A stretch of DNA of 64,000 bases. Source: Brachynemurus nebulosus. Lineage: Eukaryota > Arthropoda > Insecta > Neuroptera > Myrmeleontidae. The stretch spans positions 7,670,055 through 7,734,054 of the forward strand of contig JAPWDM010000020.1 of assembly GCA_035578155.1 (NCBI GenBank), in the 5' to 3' direction. Shown piece by piece: positions 1 to 12,396 of the stretch. The notes beneath the pieces are model-generated. The model made no database searches, was not told where the DNA came from, and worked only from the letters and a program-made list of their open reading frames with translations. Positions within the stretch are counted from its first letter, which is position 1. Every line of letters starts with the position of its first letter. The translations under genes and the position numbers were made by a program.

Positions 1-1210
1 ATTTTTGTACACTTTTGGGTCCTATGGACCCAGGCGGACTTTGCATAACGTAATCGATATTTATCTAAAATAGATTAGCTCTGTAACAGTGAAAAAATTT
101 TCAAAATCGGTCAGTTAGTTTATTTTTGACACTTTTGGGTCCTGTGGACCCTGGCGGACCTTACATAACGTATTCTAAATCTATCTAAAATAGTTTAGCT
201 CTGTAACAGTGAAGAAATTTTTAAAATTGGTCGCTTAGTTTATTTTTTACAATTATGGGATCAGTAAATCCTGGCGAAACTCATACAAGTCTAGTACTCT
301 AACAGTAAGAAAAGGGTTCTAAGGATCTCATATAACTTATGGCAGTCCGTAAGCTTCTTGCGGACATCATTTAATTAATTAATTCAAATACTTTAACTTA
401 CTAACTGTGAAAAAATTTTTAAAATCGATTGGTTAATTAATTTCTGGCCTTTTTAGGTCCCGAAAACCTTGACCTCACATAAAATACCTTAAATCCATTT
501 GCAATGGTTTAATTTTTTAACATTATTAATTATTAGTGAAAAAATTTTCAAAATCGATTCAAAATATTTTTCCGTGCATACATATGTACATTGTACATAT
601 TTTGTTTTGTATCATATTTAATAATATTATATCATAACATAATCTTTAATTTCTTGTTTACTTAAAAATTCAATAAAAAAAAAAATTCTTCATTACATTA
701 GCTTAGAAAATCTGTTTAATTTACATTTTTTAACATGAGATAGAACCATGCTAATTATAATGCAATAAATGAGAAACAAAACTCTATACATGTATGTGTG
801 TTATAACACATGTATGTGAATAGGCTTCACCTTTTCTCACAAAATTCTTTAATAAAAAAGTGAAATATTTTTATACTTCATAAAGAACTGGGATATAAAT
901 ATAAATTACTTATTAGGCTAACAAAGAAAGAAAACTAATAATATAATGGTGAAAATTTACATTTTCTCGAAAAATACTTAAAATAGAAAGAAAATTATAA
1001 GAATATTTTCTTCATAATTTTTTTTTCCTTTTCAACGATGTGAAAATCGAACTGTCTTATGATAGGATCGAATGATAAAAAATGGCCAGAAAACCTACTT
1101 CTGGGCATCCGACGTGTCTGGCTAACGAACTTAGCCGAGCGAATTCAGAATCCAGTCCGCACACAAAATTTCATAAGCATTAGACGTTTCGTTCGAGAGT
1201 TATCGTGGCG

Positions 1211-1222
<12 letters not shown>
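1..1222 (+). repeat. Family A repeat, copy 1 (cut by window start)
   Basis: Bases 1-250 are about two units of the 120-bp satellite seen in many copies at 51.7-52.9 kb. The following kilobase matches, in reverse complement, 50750-51720 almost base for base, including the segment at 1083-1205 just before the microsatellite. No coding potential; the open frame here simply reads through the TA tract. The rest of the satellite lies left of the window. Confidence 0.85.

Positions 1223-1305
<83 letters not shown>
1210..1305. repeat. (CA)n/(TA)n microsatellite
   Basis: A short CA run followed by more than 80 bp of pure TA dinucleotides, sitting inside the family A repeat at the same place as in its other copies. 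Confidence 0.98.
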
Positions 1306-1308
<3 letters not shown>

Positions 1309-1440
1309 TTTAGTGAATATCATTTTCGTATTCTAGGGACCTCAAAACACATTTCTGTTATGATCCCGGGCTTAGGTCCCGTCATGACACCTACTGTAAT
1401 AGCGTATTTCCAGTTTCAGTTTTGGAAATTCGCTAATATA
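1306..1440 (+). repeat. Family A distal block, copy 1
   Basis: Starts AAATTTTAGTGAATATCATT and ends near GGAAATTCGCTAA. Matches 50570-50694 (inverted) and 56759-56885 (direct). An imperfect stem, AGCG..TTTCC with GGAAA..CGCT, lies next to the end and may mark the element terminus. Confidence 0.75.
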
Positions 1441-2624
1441 AACTTTTACAAACAGTTGTATCTAAGAAAAGAGTTGTATCTAAGAAATTTACCTAAAAAA
1501 TGATAATTTAAAATCTTCCAGATTTTGGGTAAAATAAAAAAAGCATGCGCTACGAAAATGATTTATTTAAATAATTTAAAATCGAAATACAGTTTCAACT
1601 GAAAAGAAACCTTAATTTAAATAAAAAAAAAATGACTTTATTGAAAGCTACGCTGGATTACATGTGGAAAGGGAGAGCCAAAATCGAGTTACGTAGTTTT
1701 ATTTGGAACAATTAAACAAACATGTATTTGAATGTGAAAATCCATGAATAATCTTGAATTACTTATGAGGTGCTCAATATTTTGAATATTTTGAATTAAA
1801 CAATACTTCCTCACGCGAATTATGCAACCATGTAGTCACACAATCTTTATATTAAAGTTCTTACTATCAGAGGACGTGGTTTTTAAGTAAATTTGAATAA
1901 GCTGCCCAAAAGTGTCTTAATTTTCATATTTTATAACAATAGTTTATTATTTTAATTGAATGTTTTTTTGGAATTGGTAAGAGAAAAATAACTACGCTCC
2001 ACTATTGCGGAAAGGGGGGGGGGGGCAAGGGCAAAAGCCACCTATAGTCTACATGAAAGGTGGAGGGGTTCAAAATTAACCAAAATGGTAGCTTATGGAC
2101 GCTCCCTAAGTAGTATTATTTATTAATAAATATTTCAATATTAGATTAAGATTCATTTATAATTATTTCAATTTTACTGTTATTGGTTTTAAATTATTTT
2201 TGAACATTATTTTGTCGTATAGCTTCTCTTTGATTATAAGATGTTTTCCCTACGTTAAAATTTATGTGTCCTTAGTTGTTGGAAACACTCTGTATATGAA
2301 TTTCTTTTCAACCGTATTTTATTAACACGGATTTATGTGTTAAAATTTTATAACGGTAAAAGAATTCGAATTTTAATTGTTGAAATTCAGTTATAAAATT
2401 TCATTGAATATATTATAATATAATTGAAATATATTTCATTGAAAATATAATTCCTTTAGGATAAGTATATCTAGACTAATCTTATTTTGCTAGCCTCCTA
2501 ATTGCATTTTTCATAAAACAAAGTAATAATTCATCATTTTTGGCTCAAATTTTACACTATTTTCAACCAAAATAACGTTTGACTTTTATTGTATTCTGGG
2601 TACTGGCAAACTAGTTATTTAATT
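1441..2624. other. AT-rich stretch, no gene seen
   Basis: No supportable coding sequence. A poly-G run lies at about 2014-2025. Confidence 0.6.
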
Positions 2625-2636
2625 GCCCGTTTAGAT

Positions 2637-2735
2637 ATTTTACTGACCATTTAGTTATTTTACTGACCATTTATTTATTTTACTGACCATTTAGTTATTT
2701 TACTGACCATTTATTTATTTTACTAACCATTGTAG
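2637..2735. repeat. 20-bp tandem repeat, about 5 copies
   Basis: Unit ATTTTACTGACCATTTAGTT. Copies alternate between ending AGTT and ATTT, so a 40-bp higher-order unit is visible. Degenerate ACTGACCA copies continue to about 2850. Confidence 0.9.
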
Positions 2736-3727
2736 GATAAAATAACTCACCAAATTCATTTTTGTTACTAACCATGCTTTACTTCTCAAGTTGATTTAAT
2801 ACTGCTAAAAAGAATAATACTGACCGTTTAAATTTTTAACTGACCAAGGTAACTGACCAAATGTATAAAAGACTGCTTAAACAATTATTTCCCATTAAAT
2901 ATTTTCTAAGATATTTGAATTTAAGGTTAAATGACATCAAAAAAAATACACTCTATTTTATAATAAATTTCATTTTATTGACGGCTTATGCTTTGATACA
3001 TTCGGTGCTCCCATATCTTTTTGTATACGGAATGTTTCAAAACGTTGGTCATCCGTATAATTTTTTTTTTTTAAGTTTATTGGGTTTCGTCCGTAATATT
3101 AATTCTAATTTGAGATAAAATGTATTTATTTGACGTAATTTGACCATTCAGCGAATTAGTAAAATTCAACTGTCTGGAAAACAAGTTAATATTTTTAAGA
3201 TCAAAGAAGTAATTTTTTTCGTACAGAAATGATAAAGCTTTACATACTAAATTTGTAAATTGCAAATTAATGAGCGACAAGAAAATTATTGAGGGACCTG
3301 CGAGTTAACTCAAATTTAACAACATATTCTTGTTTTTGATTACGAAAATAGCCATGCCCCAATTTTTAACCTGTATCTAGAAAAATGGCTGATGTATTAC
3401 CTATAACAAAAATATATTTAATTTTTTTAATTTTTTTAATTCCTGTAGTAGTAGGTAAGAAAAGAGTGGTCTTAGATCCATTAATGCTAACTAAAATATT
3501 ATCATTTTTTGAACGTAAAAATATAATTTTTTTCGTTAATTATGACACAGTCTGTATAATTCACTAAACGCTATTAGAAGAAATTATGTAATATATTTTG
3601 AGGCAGAGTTAGTAGTTACATTTGATTATATAGACTTTATCCAAGGACTTGACTTGCTGACTTAGGTAATTTACTCGCACTATTGTAAGAAATTTCATTA
3701 ACTGATAATAATTCGTTCCTTTATTAC
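2736..3727. other. AT-rich stretch, no gene seen
   Basis: Short open frames (2861-3118, 3385-3567) have low-complexity composition and no recognisable motif. Nothing else seen. Confidence 0.55.
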
Positions 3728-5400
3728 AAGGAAAGGTATCCAACTGTATCTCTCAAAAACTTTTAAAACTTTGGTGGATTGTAGATCTTACTATAAGTAA
3801 TCACGAGCCATATTTCGTTCGTGCCCATAAGCGGTTTAAGAGGGTGAAATTCACCCCTGAAAATTTGGGTCTTTTTCAATTTTCTTAAATATCTTGGAAA
3901 TGGTAAGAGCTTTGGCAGGGAAACTATATATATTTGTAAATGGCACTTTAAGATCTTTATTATGATACCAAATTAAAGTTATAAAATCATTGGGGTTTCA
4001 TCCCCCACCCCTAGCCCCTAATTTTATCAAGTATATTCTGGTAAAAGAGGAGGCTGTTATCTGTAAATAAACGAATTTTTAATTAATATATTTTACATCA
4101 CATCTGTTGATTTCTTTTTGCATAAATACACCCTTTGCTAATATTAACTTGGGAAAAATTTTAACTTTTTGATTTAATAATGAGCAAAAATATGGTCAAA
4201 AAAACTCGTATTTTAGTAATGAATTTTTAGAAACTTACGATATACTTTAAAGCACATAGTTTAGAAAGAAAAAATACACTGCATCCCCCCCTCCCATGCT
4301 TTACTGATATCAATACAAATCTTATTTATTTATTTACTTATTTACTTATTTTTATTTATCGATACAATTTTCAATATTTTAAGATTTGTAATCTACACAA
4401 TAATAATATTGCTCATAAAAATATTAAAAACAAAAATATTGTCCACACAAAGCACATCCTATCTTTTGATTGATATTCTATCTGCGTGATTACCACATAC
4501 ACTACTCTTTGGTGCTTCTCTTTCTTCTTTGAAAAAGCAATATGTTATAGGATTTTCAAATCTTTCTGGTCGTTGGTCAATATATTCACTTTTATACCAT
4601 CCATACTTTTTGAAAAGAAATCGACGAAATTTGATTGTGAGCTAGAGAATCTTGTTATGGCAATGTAAATCAATCTCATACTCATTTAGAATTACATTAT
4701 CCGAAAATACCCTGATGAGTTGCTTCGAGAGTCGAAATCCATAGATATCCAGAAATTAAAATATTGAAAATTGTATAGATAAGTACATAAAAATAAATAA
4801 ATAAGTAAATAAATAAATAAGATTTGTATAGATATCATTAAAGCAGGGAGGGGGGGGGGATTCCGATGTATTTTTCTTTCTAAACTATGTATTTTAAAGT
4901 ATATCATAAGTTTGTAACAATTTATTACAAAAATACGAGATTTCTTGACCATATTTTTGCTCATTATTAAATCAAAAAGTTAAAATTTTTCCCAAGTTAA
5001 TATTAGCAAAGGGTGTATTTATGTAAAAAGAAATACACTGATGTGATGTAAAATATATTAATTAAAAATTCTTTTATTTACAGATAACAGCCTCCTCTTT
5101 TACCAAAATATACCTGTTAAAATTAGGGGTTGCGGGTGGGGGATGAAACCCCAATGATTTTATAACTTTAATATTGGTATCATAATAAAGATCTTAAAGT
5201 GCCATTTACAAATATATGTAGTTTTCCTACCAAAGCTCTTACCATTTCCAAGATATTTAAGAAAATTGAAAAAAAACCCAAATTTTCAAGGGTAAATTTC
5301 ACCCTCTTAAACCGCTTATGGGCACGAATGAAATATGGCTCGTGATTACTTTTAGTAAGATCTATAATCTACCAATCTACCAAAGGATACCTTTCCTTTT
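3728..5400. mobile_element. Long fold-back (inverted repeat) element
   Basis: The left arm (about 3728-4382) and right arm (about 4757-5400) are reverse complements along nearly their whole 650-bp length, with scattered mismatches and small indels. The loop is about 375 bp. Both arms carry the same landmarks in mirrored order: AAGGAAAGGTATCC at the tip, a GGTTTAAGAGGGTGAAAT block, a C-rich tract and a TTTATTTA tract. No transposase or clear target duplication was found. It is either a fold-back transposon or an inverted duplication. A diverged copy of the GGTTTAAGAGGGTGAAAT block lies inverted near 57960-58080. Confidence 0.85.
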
Positions 5401-5757
5401 TAGAAAAAAAAATAAATAAATAAAAATTTAATTAAAAGAAAAAAATAAAGAAAAAGAATTACGAAAGTTATTATAACAAAACCTTCTTCTTCATTTCCGC
5501 AACAAGCAGCCTAGCTTCTTACTGGAAAAGAATTTCAGTAAAAAAATTATCTAGTATGTTTATATATTCTTAAAATTGGATGAAAATATTCTAAATACCA
5601 ATTTGAATTAAAACGTCTTCGAACAGTGTTGTTTTTATTTCTTATAGAACAGAGTCTAATTTCACTGTGAAAATCTTCCTTAAATAATTTAATCTTCTTT
5701 ATGGTATTTAATTTATTTATTTAAATATGTATTCGATATTCTTACTTATAGCATCAT
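5401..5757. other. AT-rich spacer, no gene seen
   Basis: Only A-rich and AT-rich sequence; no feature recognised. Confidence 0.6.
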
Positions 5758-5892
5758 TTAGGGCCAATATTATAAAGCAAAAGACAACGATCTGTTAGCT
5801 AACAGACTGTTAGATCTAACAAAGTGTTAAACTAAAACTGGATATTATAAAACTAATTGTGCAGTTAGTTAGTTAACTAGAAATTAAACTAA

Positions 5893-6596
5893 TGGCCGAT
5901 TGCACCAACATTAATTTAATCAGAACTTAATGGCCATTAGTAAATCAGAGATTAACTAACCCCGATTTGTCTGTTGCACCATTTAAAATATACCAATGGT
6001 TAACTAATGTACGTTAACGATCAAGTTTGACTAGCAACGGTGTCTGATTTGTTTTTATAGGACATGAAATGAGACATAAGAGAAGCAAATGCTAGTAAGT
6101 TGATAATATCACATGGTTAAAAAATTTAAATCTGCATATTTTGAAATAGGTAGCGCCTACTTGATTTATATAATATTAGAAAATATATAATTTATGTTTA
6201 CGTATTATAAAACATTTTAAAACTGTGATTTGACGATTGTGAAGATATTTTTCAATTTAAAAATGGAAAAATGAAATAGATACCAAAATTTTACAGGACA
6301 AGAAAATTTTAATTGAAATTGTACAAAAGTATATTTATTTTTAATAGTAGAAAAAAAAATTAAATATAAATTTTAATAAATATAAATACTATGGAAATTA
6401 GCATCAAAATATGGACTAAACGCTGATTAAATATTTAATTGCCCAATATCCATCCATTAACTTAACGGACGATTTAATCATCAGTTAACAAAAACTAACC
6501 TTGGTGCATCAGATAATCAGAGATTTTAACTACAGTTAAAGTTAATCATTGATTAAGGTCTTAACGGCCGATTAAAAATGTTGGTGCAATCGGCCA
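5893..6596. mobile_element. Nested Harbinger-like MITE
   Basis: Terminal inverted repeats TGGCCGATTGCACCAACAT at both ends, flanked by a perfect 3-bp duplication TAA (5890-5892 and 6597-6599). About 704 bp. No transposase seen, so presumably mobilised in trans. It interrupts the larger element at 5761-7754 and is therefore younger. Confidence 0.88.
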
Positions 6597-6869
6597 TAAA
6601 ATACGCAAAACTACATTCCAGTTTGAAATTTGAAACCATAGCTACCCGTACGACAATTATAAAATTGATAAAAATAGAGCTAATCAAAGCAAAAAGTTCA
6701 AAATACGCTGGAATCGAAAAAAAGAGATCGTGGCCGAAATTCCATTGAAAATGAAAAATATAATTTATTTGAAATATTTAGAAAATATTTAAAAATAACT
6801 GAATGCAAAGAGACTGACGATATAAACAATAAAATAAAAAATAAAAAATTGTCAAAAATTCTGCTGTCG

Positions 6870-7416
6870 TAGCCCGTAGGTACCGCCTGCTAATCAAGCA
6901 ACTACATCCATTATGTGCAACTGAACGTCGCAAACTATTTGAGTGTTAATGGAATAAAAACCTTTTCTATTTCTAAACTCTTCAGCACGATGTTCACCTG
7001 GCGACTCAATTTAATATAGGTACAATCAGTTGCACCACATACATTTGACAATTGTGCAGTATTATAAAAATGTGCACAGACGTTACGTTTTTCCTGACTT
7101 GTAGTTAACATTTCAATAAATTCATTTTTAATGAAACGATGTGATAATTTTTCTACCCACAGTTACCGTACCTACTCACATTAAAGTTATTTGTAATAAT
7201 TTGCTGAAGCGACCTAGTAGCATAAAATCTTAATGTTGTCAGCAATTGGTTCATTGCTGAAATTGGGCACTTTCGGAAAGTTGTTGACTTGATGTTATTT
7301 TCAGTTTTTTCTAAAACATACATTGTCACTTCTTTAGTCAATCGAAATCGAAGTTTAAATTCTGCATCACTTAACGTCTCAAATGGATTCGTACGATTGT
7401 GAAAACTCCTTGGCAA
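6870..7416 (-). pseudogene. PIF/Harbinger transposase relic
   Basis: The frame at 7416-7153 (87 residues) carries the N-terminal Harbinger pattern: LRFRLTKEVTMYVLE, then PISAMNQLLTTLRFYATRS. After a break, 7130-6870 continues with the catalytic region in two other frames: NVCGATDCTYIKLS, whose D is the first acidic residue of the DDE triad, then EHRAEEFRNRKGFYSINTQI and CDVQLHIMDVVA. At least two frame changes separate the pieces and the rest of the catalytic core was not found. In life it would cut and paste the element in the nucleus; this copy cannot. Class assignment rests on recalled family motifs plus the TTA duplication. Confidence 0.85.
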
Positions 7417-7757
7417 TTGTATCCAAATTTAACTCGTAATCGTATCCTAATCAAAAACTAAATATACTGATGAAATCGATGAAATTGAAAACATGTTATT
7501 CGTCTGCAACCTGTGACTTAGAAAGTTACTGATGTTCAAGTCTGCTTGTCAAAAAAGTATTTGTCAAAAATAAAAATTTTCATTTAACATCCAGTTAAAT
7601 ATTTAAAGGAGCAAAATGAATCAGTTAGTTTAACGGGTGATATAACGGATCTTTAAATTTAACTGAGTTTTATAATATCCAAAGCCTCTGTTAAATTAGT
7701 TTAATAGAGCGTTAAATTTAACTGTCGATTAAAATGGTTTTATAATATTGGCCCTTA

Positions 7758-9341
7758 ATTTATTGAAAATTAAAATATTTGCAAAGATTCATCCCTTTAT
7801 ATGTGTAAATTCGATTAATATTATTTTGATAGGTGTATTTAATAATTATTACTGCTTTGTAGACTTTGTAGATATAATCATTACCAATTATAAATCTAAT
7901 TGCTTATATTGGTTAGATGAACTGTGTGTGGTATATCATACAATTTTACATACGTTCAAATAATGCATACATATTTATTAATGCGTATATGTGTATTAGT
8001 TTCTATAATGAAAGCGGTAACTGATGTATTGATTGAATGCTATAATTTGTAGATTAATTGTCAGCTTCACATCATCGTGTGCCTGTTGATGACACCAATA
8101 CATATTTTAAGATTGTCAACCAATTTTATGTACAAATTATAATATTATATTGTTTGTTGTCTCATGTAGGTAGTGTAACAAATACGTAATTATTTTAATC
8201 ACATGAACCGTTTATTGTTAAAAGCGAGGCAGGTTAGTATCCGAAAAAAAGATAATAATAAAAATCAAGGCAACAACGGGATACAGTTATTTTGTCTGTA
8301 AATGGTAGAGGAAAAGGTCCAAATATGGGCTACCACTTTAATATTGAGGTTTTTTTTGGAAACAGTAAAGAATTCTGGTCTATTTTCACTTTTAGTTTAT
8401 TTATTAATATTTTTTAAATATATTGTGTGATTTTCATGAAACAAAACACTACTGTTGTTGTGAAATTTAGTTTATGTACGACTGAATCGTAAAAGCCTAT
8501 TTTATTACATTGTTAAGAGATATAAAAAGTATTACTTTTTGACACTAGTTGCATAATGAAAAGCAAAAAGCACTAGTGCCATAAAGAATAGTCTACTTGA
8601 TAAATTTTAATTTCAATTTTATAATAAACAGAAAACACACTAACTTTATTTGTATACCATATTTACAAATGTTGACATAATTAATAATAATTACACAATC
8701 TGAACTATTATTAATATTTATTCCAGGCAGCTTTTTTCCTTTCTTTTTTAAATATTATTAAGTTTTGTTGAAAAATCTTTTAAAAATGCTCCAATATTTT
8801 ATTAGCTTTAGATAACAGATAATAACCAAAGCATAAACACAATGAATTTGTCAATGCCAACTATATATGTATAAAATACATTTTTTATTTAAAGTATAGA
8901 CGTAAGATTTATAAATTCTTAAGCTTTGAATGCAATTTGTACATAATTTGAGTTTATGAACTCGCCTTTTTCTATAAACACGGCTCCTTCATAAGAATCT
9001 TCATTATGTACTTATTGCATAAATAACTATTATTGTAAAAGGTTGCAAACAACTAAAATTTTTTATACATGGTCCAAATATGGGCCACCCTCTTAATTTT
9101 ATTGTAAAACAATTCATTTGGAAAACACATAAATGATTGATATTTGTTTCATCAAATCACAAATACTCCGACTGCTTTCCTTTTATAAATTCTTCTTTTT
9201 CTCTATTTTATCTCGTTTCCATCGTTTTAGTTTACCTACTTTAAACGCAGTGGAGTTTTTTGATTTTTTAAATTAACTTTTTTATTATATGTTATTTGGC
9301 GAGCATATTAATAATATTCTTACCTACTGCTGGTTGATTAT
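7758..9341. other. AT-rich stretch, no gene seen
   Basis: No coding sequence supported. The phrase GGTCCAAATATGGGC recurs in the same orientation near 8316 and 9069, hinting at an old duplication. Confidence 0.5.
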
Positions 9342-9342
9342 A

Positions 9343-9361
9343 CTATTATTATTATTATTAA
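9343..9361. repeat. (TTA)n tract
   Basis: Short ATT/TTA trinucleotide run bordering the 3' end of the minus-strand LINE relic that follows. Confidence 0.85.
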
Positions 9362-10138
9362 GTTAACGAAATAAACGCGACTGCACTTCAAAAACCCCCC
9401 AGGCGGAGAAAAAAGTGTCCGTGCAGCGTACCAGGTCAGGTACTTCAAAGCCAGGTACGTAATGTCCGTCATACAGCATCCCCTTCCTGGTCTTCCCTAC
9501 CTAATAAATCCCCGAACCTCGCTGCAAGACCTTCGCAGTGGGAAATTCGAGGACAGGTCCAATGGATGTTCGAGGACCCGCTCTAAACGGGGCATGAGGA
9601 TTCAAAGATGTTCATGAACCCCCGGAAAAGTTCTTCTCGTGCGACCGAAGCGTGCGGAGCGTCCCGATAATAACTGCCTTCTGCATTGACGCCGCTAACA
9701 TATTCGCGTGAGATCTACAATCCGAAATGATGTTAAGATTGCGCACAAAGGAGTTATACCCCCCAGACATCCGATTATAAGTACGACCAAGCGGACAGTA
9801 TAGCCCGGGTACAGTTGTCGCAGTTCATGTATTAGATCTTGATATTTAATCCTTTTTTGCTCCTCCTTTTCCACTATGTTAGCTTCCGCCGGAGCGGAGA
9901 ACTGGATAACATACATATTTTGAGATGCTAAATCTTGGAGCACAACATCAGGCTCAATTGCCTGGTAGTTGCAACCGGCATATTCCAAAAGATCTTGCAC
10001 TTTTGGTTGGCAACAAAGGATTCTACTTCCGCAGGATCGTAGGGCAAGACTGGTGTTTTGTCAACTTCGTAATGATGACCAAGATAAAAGTAGAGCACGT
10101 GCAACGCAGCATTATGGCGATGGATATAGGTGGATTTA
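9362..10138 (-). pseudogene. 5'-truncated LINE: endonuclease domain relic
   Basis: This segment is much richer in GC than its surroundings. The minus strand encodes the end of an R2/R4-superclade LINE protein. A frame near 10130 gives a HRHNAALHVL block. The frame 10000-9695 gives PDVVLQDLASQNMYVIQFSA, then EKEEQKRIKYQDL and GYTVRLVVLIIGCLGG, the layout of the restriction-like PD-(D/E)XK nuclease that nicks the target in this group. The second acidic residue is Q here (VIQF), so the nuclease is probably dead. Only the 3' part is present. Its 3' sequence does not resemble that of the neighbouring LINE, so it is a different family. Confidence 0.75.
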
Positions 10139-10168
10139 GCTATTATTATTACTATTACTATTATTATA
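10139..10168. repeat. (TTA)n tract between two LINE copies
   Basis: TATTATTATTACTATTACTA-type run separating the LINE relic at 9362-10138 from the larger copy that starts at about 10169. Confidence 0.88.
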
Positions 10169-10838
10169 GACTTATACGCCAACCTGGCGCTCACTACTCA
10201 GTAGGACAGTGCAAGGTATTAGGCTCTGTGGAAGGGTAATGTGCCAAACCAATCCGTAAAAGTACCGTAGTACATTCACGGACGGGCTTGTCACATCTCT
10301 CCTTATATTGTTGTTATTGTTGCTTGAAACGAGGTGTTATGCGTCTATTTTGATGTACACTGGGTCGTACGACGAGACTTTCGTGGGAGCGTAGATGTTG
10401 GCTCAATGACAGACGGCTGTGATAGCCTGGTTCGTTTTCGTGTCCACAGAGGATAGGTAGGATTAGGGACAGGGGGAAGGGAAAGGACTGTTTGTGTTTG
10501 TGTGTGTATTCGTGTATGTGTGTGAATGTGTCGTTCTATTTTACATTTCTTGGTGTAAATGTGTTCTGGTTCATCAAATTGCTCATTAAGATCGGGTGTT
10601 CCTGGAATTGCGCGTTTAGACGGTGCAGAGGTTCACGGATCTTGTGTGTTATTGAGTTGGGGAGGATTGTGCACCAGAGCAGTAACAGTGACAGTGCGAC
10701 AGTTGGTCGATCCTCCCTCTCCATCAGACGAATCTGGATCTGTATGTGTGTTAGGTGTTTGTGTTTCAGTGTTAGCGTATTGTGTGTTTATGTATGTGTG
10801 TTGTGTGTCTGTAATATGAGTGTCAGTGTGTTGTTCAC
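10169..10838 (-). other. LINE 3' untranslated region
   Basis: Lies between the stop codon of the endonuclease frame and the (TTA)n tract. Bases 10490-10840 are GT-rich on the plus strand; the open frames there are low-complexity artefacts. Confidence 0.6.
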
Positions 10839-12396
10839 TCACTGTAGATGGCTCAGGTGGAGTAGAAGCAGATCTTGTGTTTCACATATCGCAGTCGGAT
10901 TCGTATTACTGAGGAACTTCCGTACTATACGACACGTGTTTATGATCACTGCCTTTTGCATAGTGACATATGTGTATTTTGGGAGACCCAAGAGGCTCAA
11001 ACTATTGTGTAGTGTGTGTGGAATGACCTTGGTGGCACTGAGCACTATTGGAACAATATGGACATGTTCCATTCGCCATTGTTGTTTTATTTCGGCTGCC
11101 AGGTCAGTGTATTTACCCAATTTAACTGCGTGTGTTTTTTGTAAGTTGTGTGTATTTGGAACCGCAATATCGATCAGATAGGTTGTCTTAGTTTTTTTCA
11201 TTACGAAGGTGATATCTGGTCGATTATGATTTATGGTCTTATCTGTAATAATCGACCGATCCCAGTAAAGTCTACAGGAGTCATTCTCCGCTACTACTTT
11301 TGGTGTGAGCTTGTAGTATGGTGTTTTATCGGTTATAAGGTGGTGTTTAACCGCTAGTTTCTGGCATATAATTTTGCCAACCTGGTCATGACGGTGTTTG
11401 TATTCGGACTGAGCAAGCTGAGTACAGGCAGCTGTGATATGTTGGATCGTTTCGGGTTTGGAATGGCATATCCGGCATGAGTCAGATGTTATTGACGAGT
11501 CACGAAGTATGTATTTTGAGTAACTCTTTGTATGAATTACTTGATCTTGTATAGCCAGCATGAATCCTTCAGTCTCCGGGAAAAGACTTCCTTGACTCAA
11601 CCAGGCGTGCGACGCTGCTTTGTCGACGTTACTCTGATTAAGGTCATGTGGATGTCTCCCAGGTAGAGGATTGCGTATCCATTGCTGGATTATGTCCTCC
11701 TTCGTGACCAATAGACAAAAACTATCTAGCATTTCTTTGTGTGAGAGGTTTAATGCTGTGTGTGCCTTGTCGGCTTGGATTATTCCATTGTGTAAGTGTG
11801 ATGTGTGGGTTTTGGTGTAAAAGTATTCTCGCAAGTTATGAACCTGTTTATTATGCGAGTTCCTTATGTCTATAAGACCCCGACTTCCTTCGGCTCTTGG
11901 CAGCGTTAATCGTTCTATCGCTGCTTTGGGATGATGAATTGGGTATTTGGTCATAAGGACGCGAGTCTTGATCTCGACGTTTGTCAATTCCGTAGGCGTC
12001 CATTTGATTACCCCAAATGAGTACGTTAGCACCGGAACTGCGTAGGTGTTAATTGCTTTGATGGTTTTTTTTCCATCAAGGTGGGTGTTCAGTAATCTCC
12101 GTACACGCGTTAGATATTGCTGCATCAGGTGTTGTTTTAAAGCGCTGCGATCTATACGTTCGTCCTGATTGAATCCGAGATACCGGTACGAATCTCCCTC
12201 GTCCATGGGCTGCATAACAGGCTCTGGTTCGAGTTCGAATGCGACCGCATCTCGTTTGCCTCCAGAACGACATTGTGTTCGACATTTATCGATTCCGAAC
12301 TCCATACAGAGGTCTCGCGAAACCTCGTTGGAAAGTCCCAGCAGCTGCGGTCATTGATGTTTAATAGCTGCATAGATCTTAATATCATCCATATAC
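10839..12396 (-). pseudogene. LINE C-terminal half: RT palm, thumb, CCHC finger, endonuclease
   Basis: The frame opens with the YMDD catalytic motif of reverse transcriptase at 12395-12384, meets a TGA at 12353-12351, then runs 488 residues from 12305. Counting from that methionine: YRYLGF at 40-45, an AINTYAVPVLTYSFG block at 84-98 (thumb), a CCHC finger at C277, C280, H289 and C294, then the PD-(D/E)XK nuclease with NRPDI at 361-365 and LIDIAVP at 377-383. The endonuclease nicks chromosomal DNA to prime reverse transcription from the element RNA. Nuclease residues look intact, but the upstream stop and frameshift separate them from the RT fingers. Family assignment is firm; the clade (R4/Dong versus relatives) is inference. 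Confidence 0.85.

Larger units (their letters stand above)
5761..7754 (-). mobile_element. PIF/Harbinger DNA transposon, decayed
   Basis: The ends are inverted repeats starting GGGCCAATATTATAAA. They are flanked by the 3-bp direct repeat TTA at 5758-5760 and 7755-7757, the target duplication typical of PIF/Harbinger. The minus strand encodes transposase fragments (about 6870-7416), which agrees with the class. A second, smaller element is nested at 5893-6596. Stops and frame breaks show that this copy is dead. Confidence 0.9.

Noticed and set aside
1059..1313. 84-codon open frame ending in a long run of YI repeats
   Set aside because: The frame simply runs through a TA microsatellite inside repeat DNA; similar frames occur at every TA tract (15.1, 29.3, 50.7, 52.8, 56.2 and 59.7 kb).
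2637..2850. Possible CRISPR-like array from the regular 20-bp repeats
   Set aside because: Units are head-to-tail without unique spacers; it is a simple tandem repeat in eukaryotic DNA.
10492..11181. 229-codon plus-strand open frame
   Set aside because: It is antisense to the LINE 3' UTR and endonuclease; the cysteine-rich product comes from GT-rich DNA and has no domain pattern.
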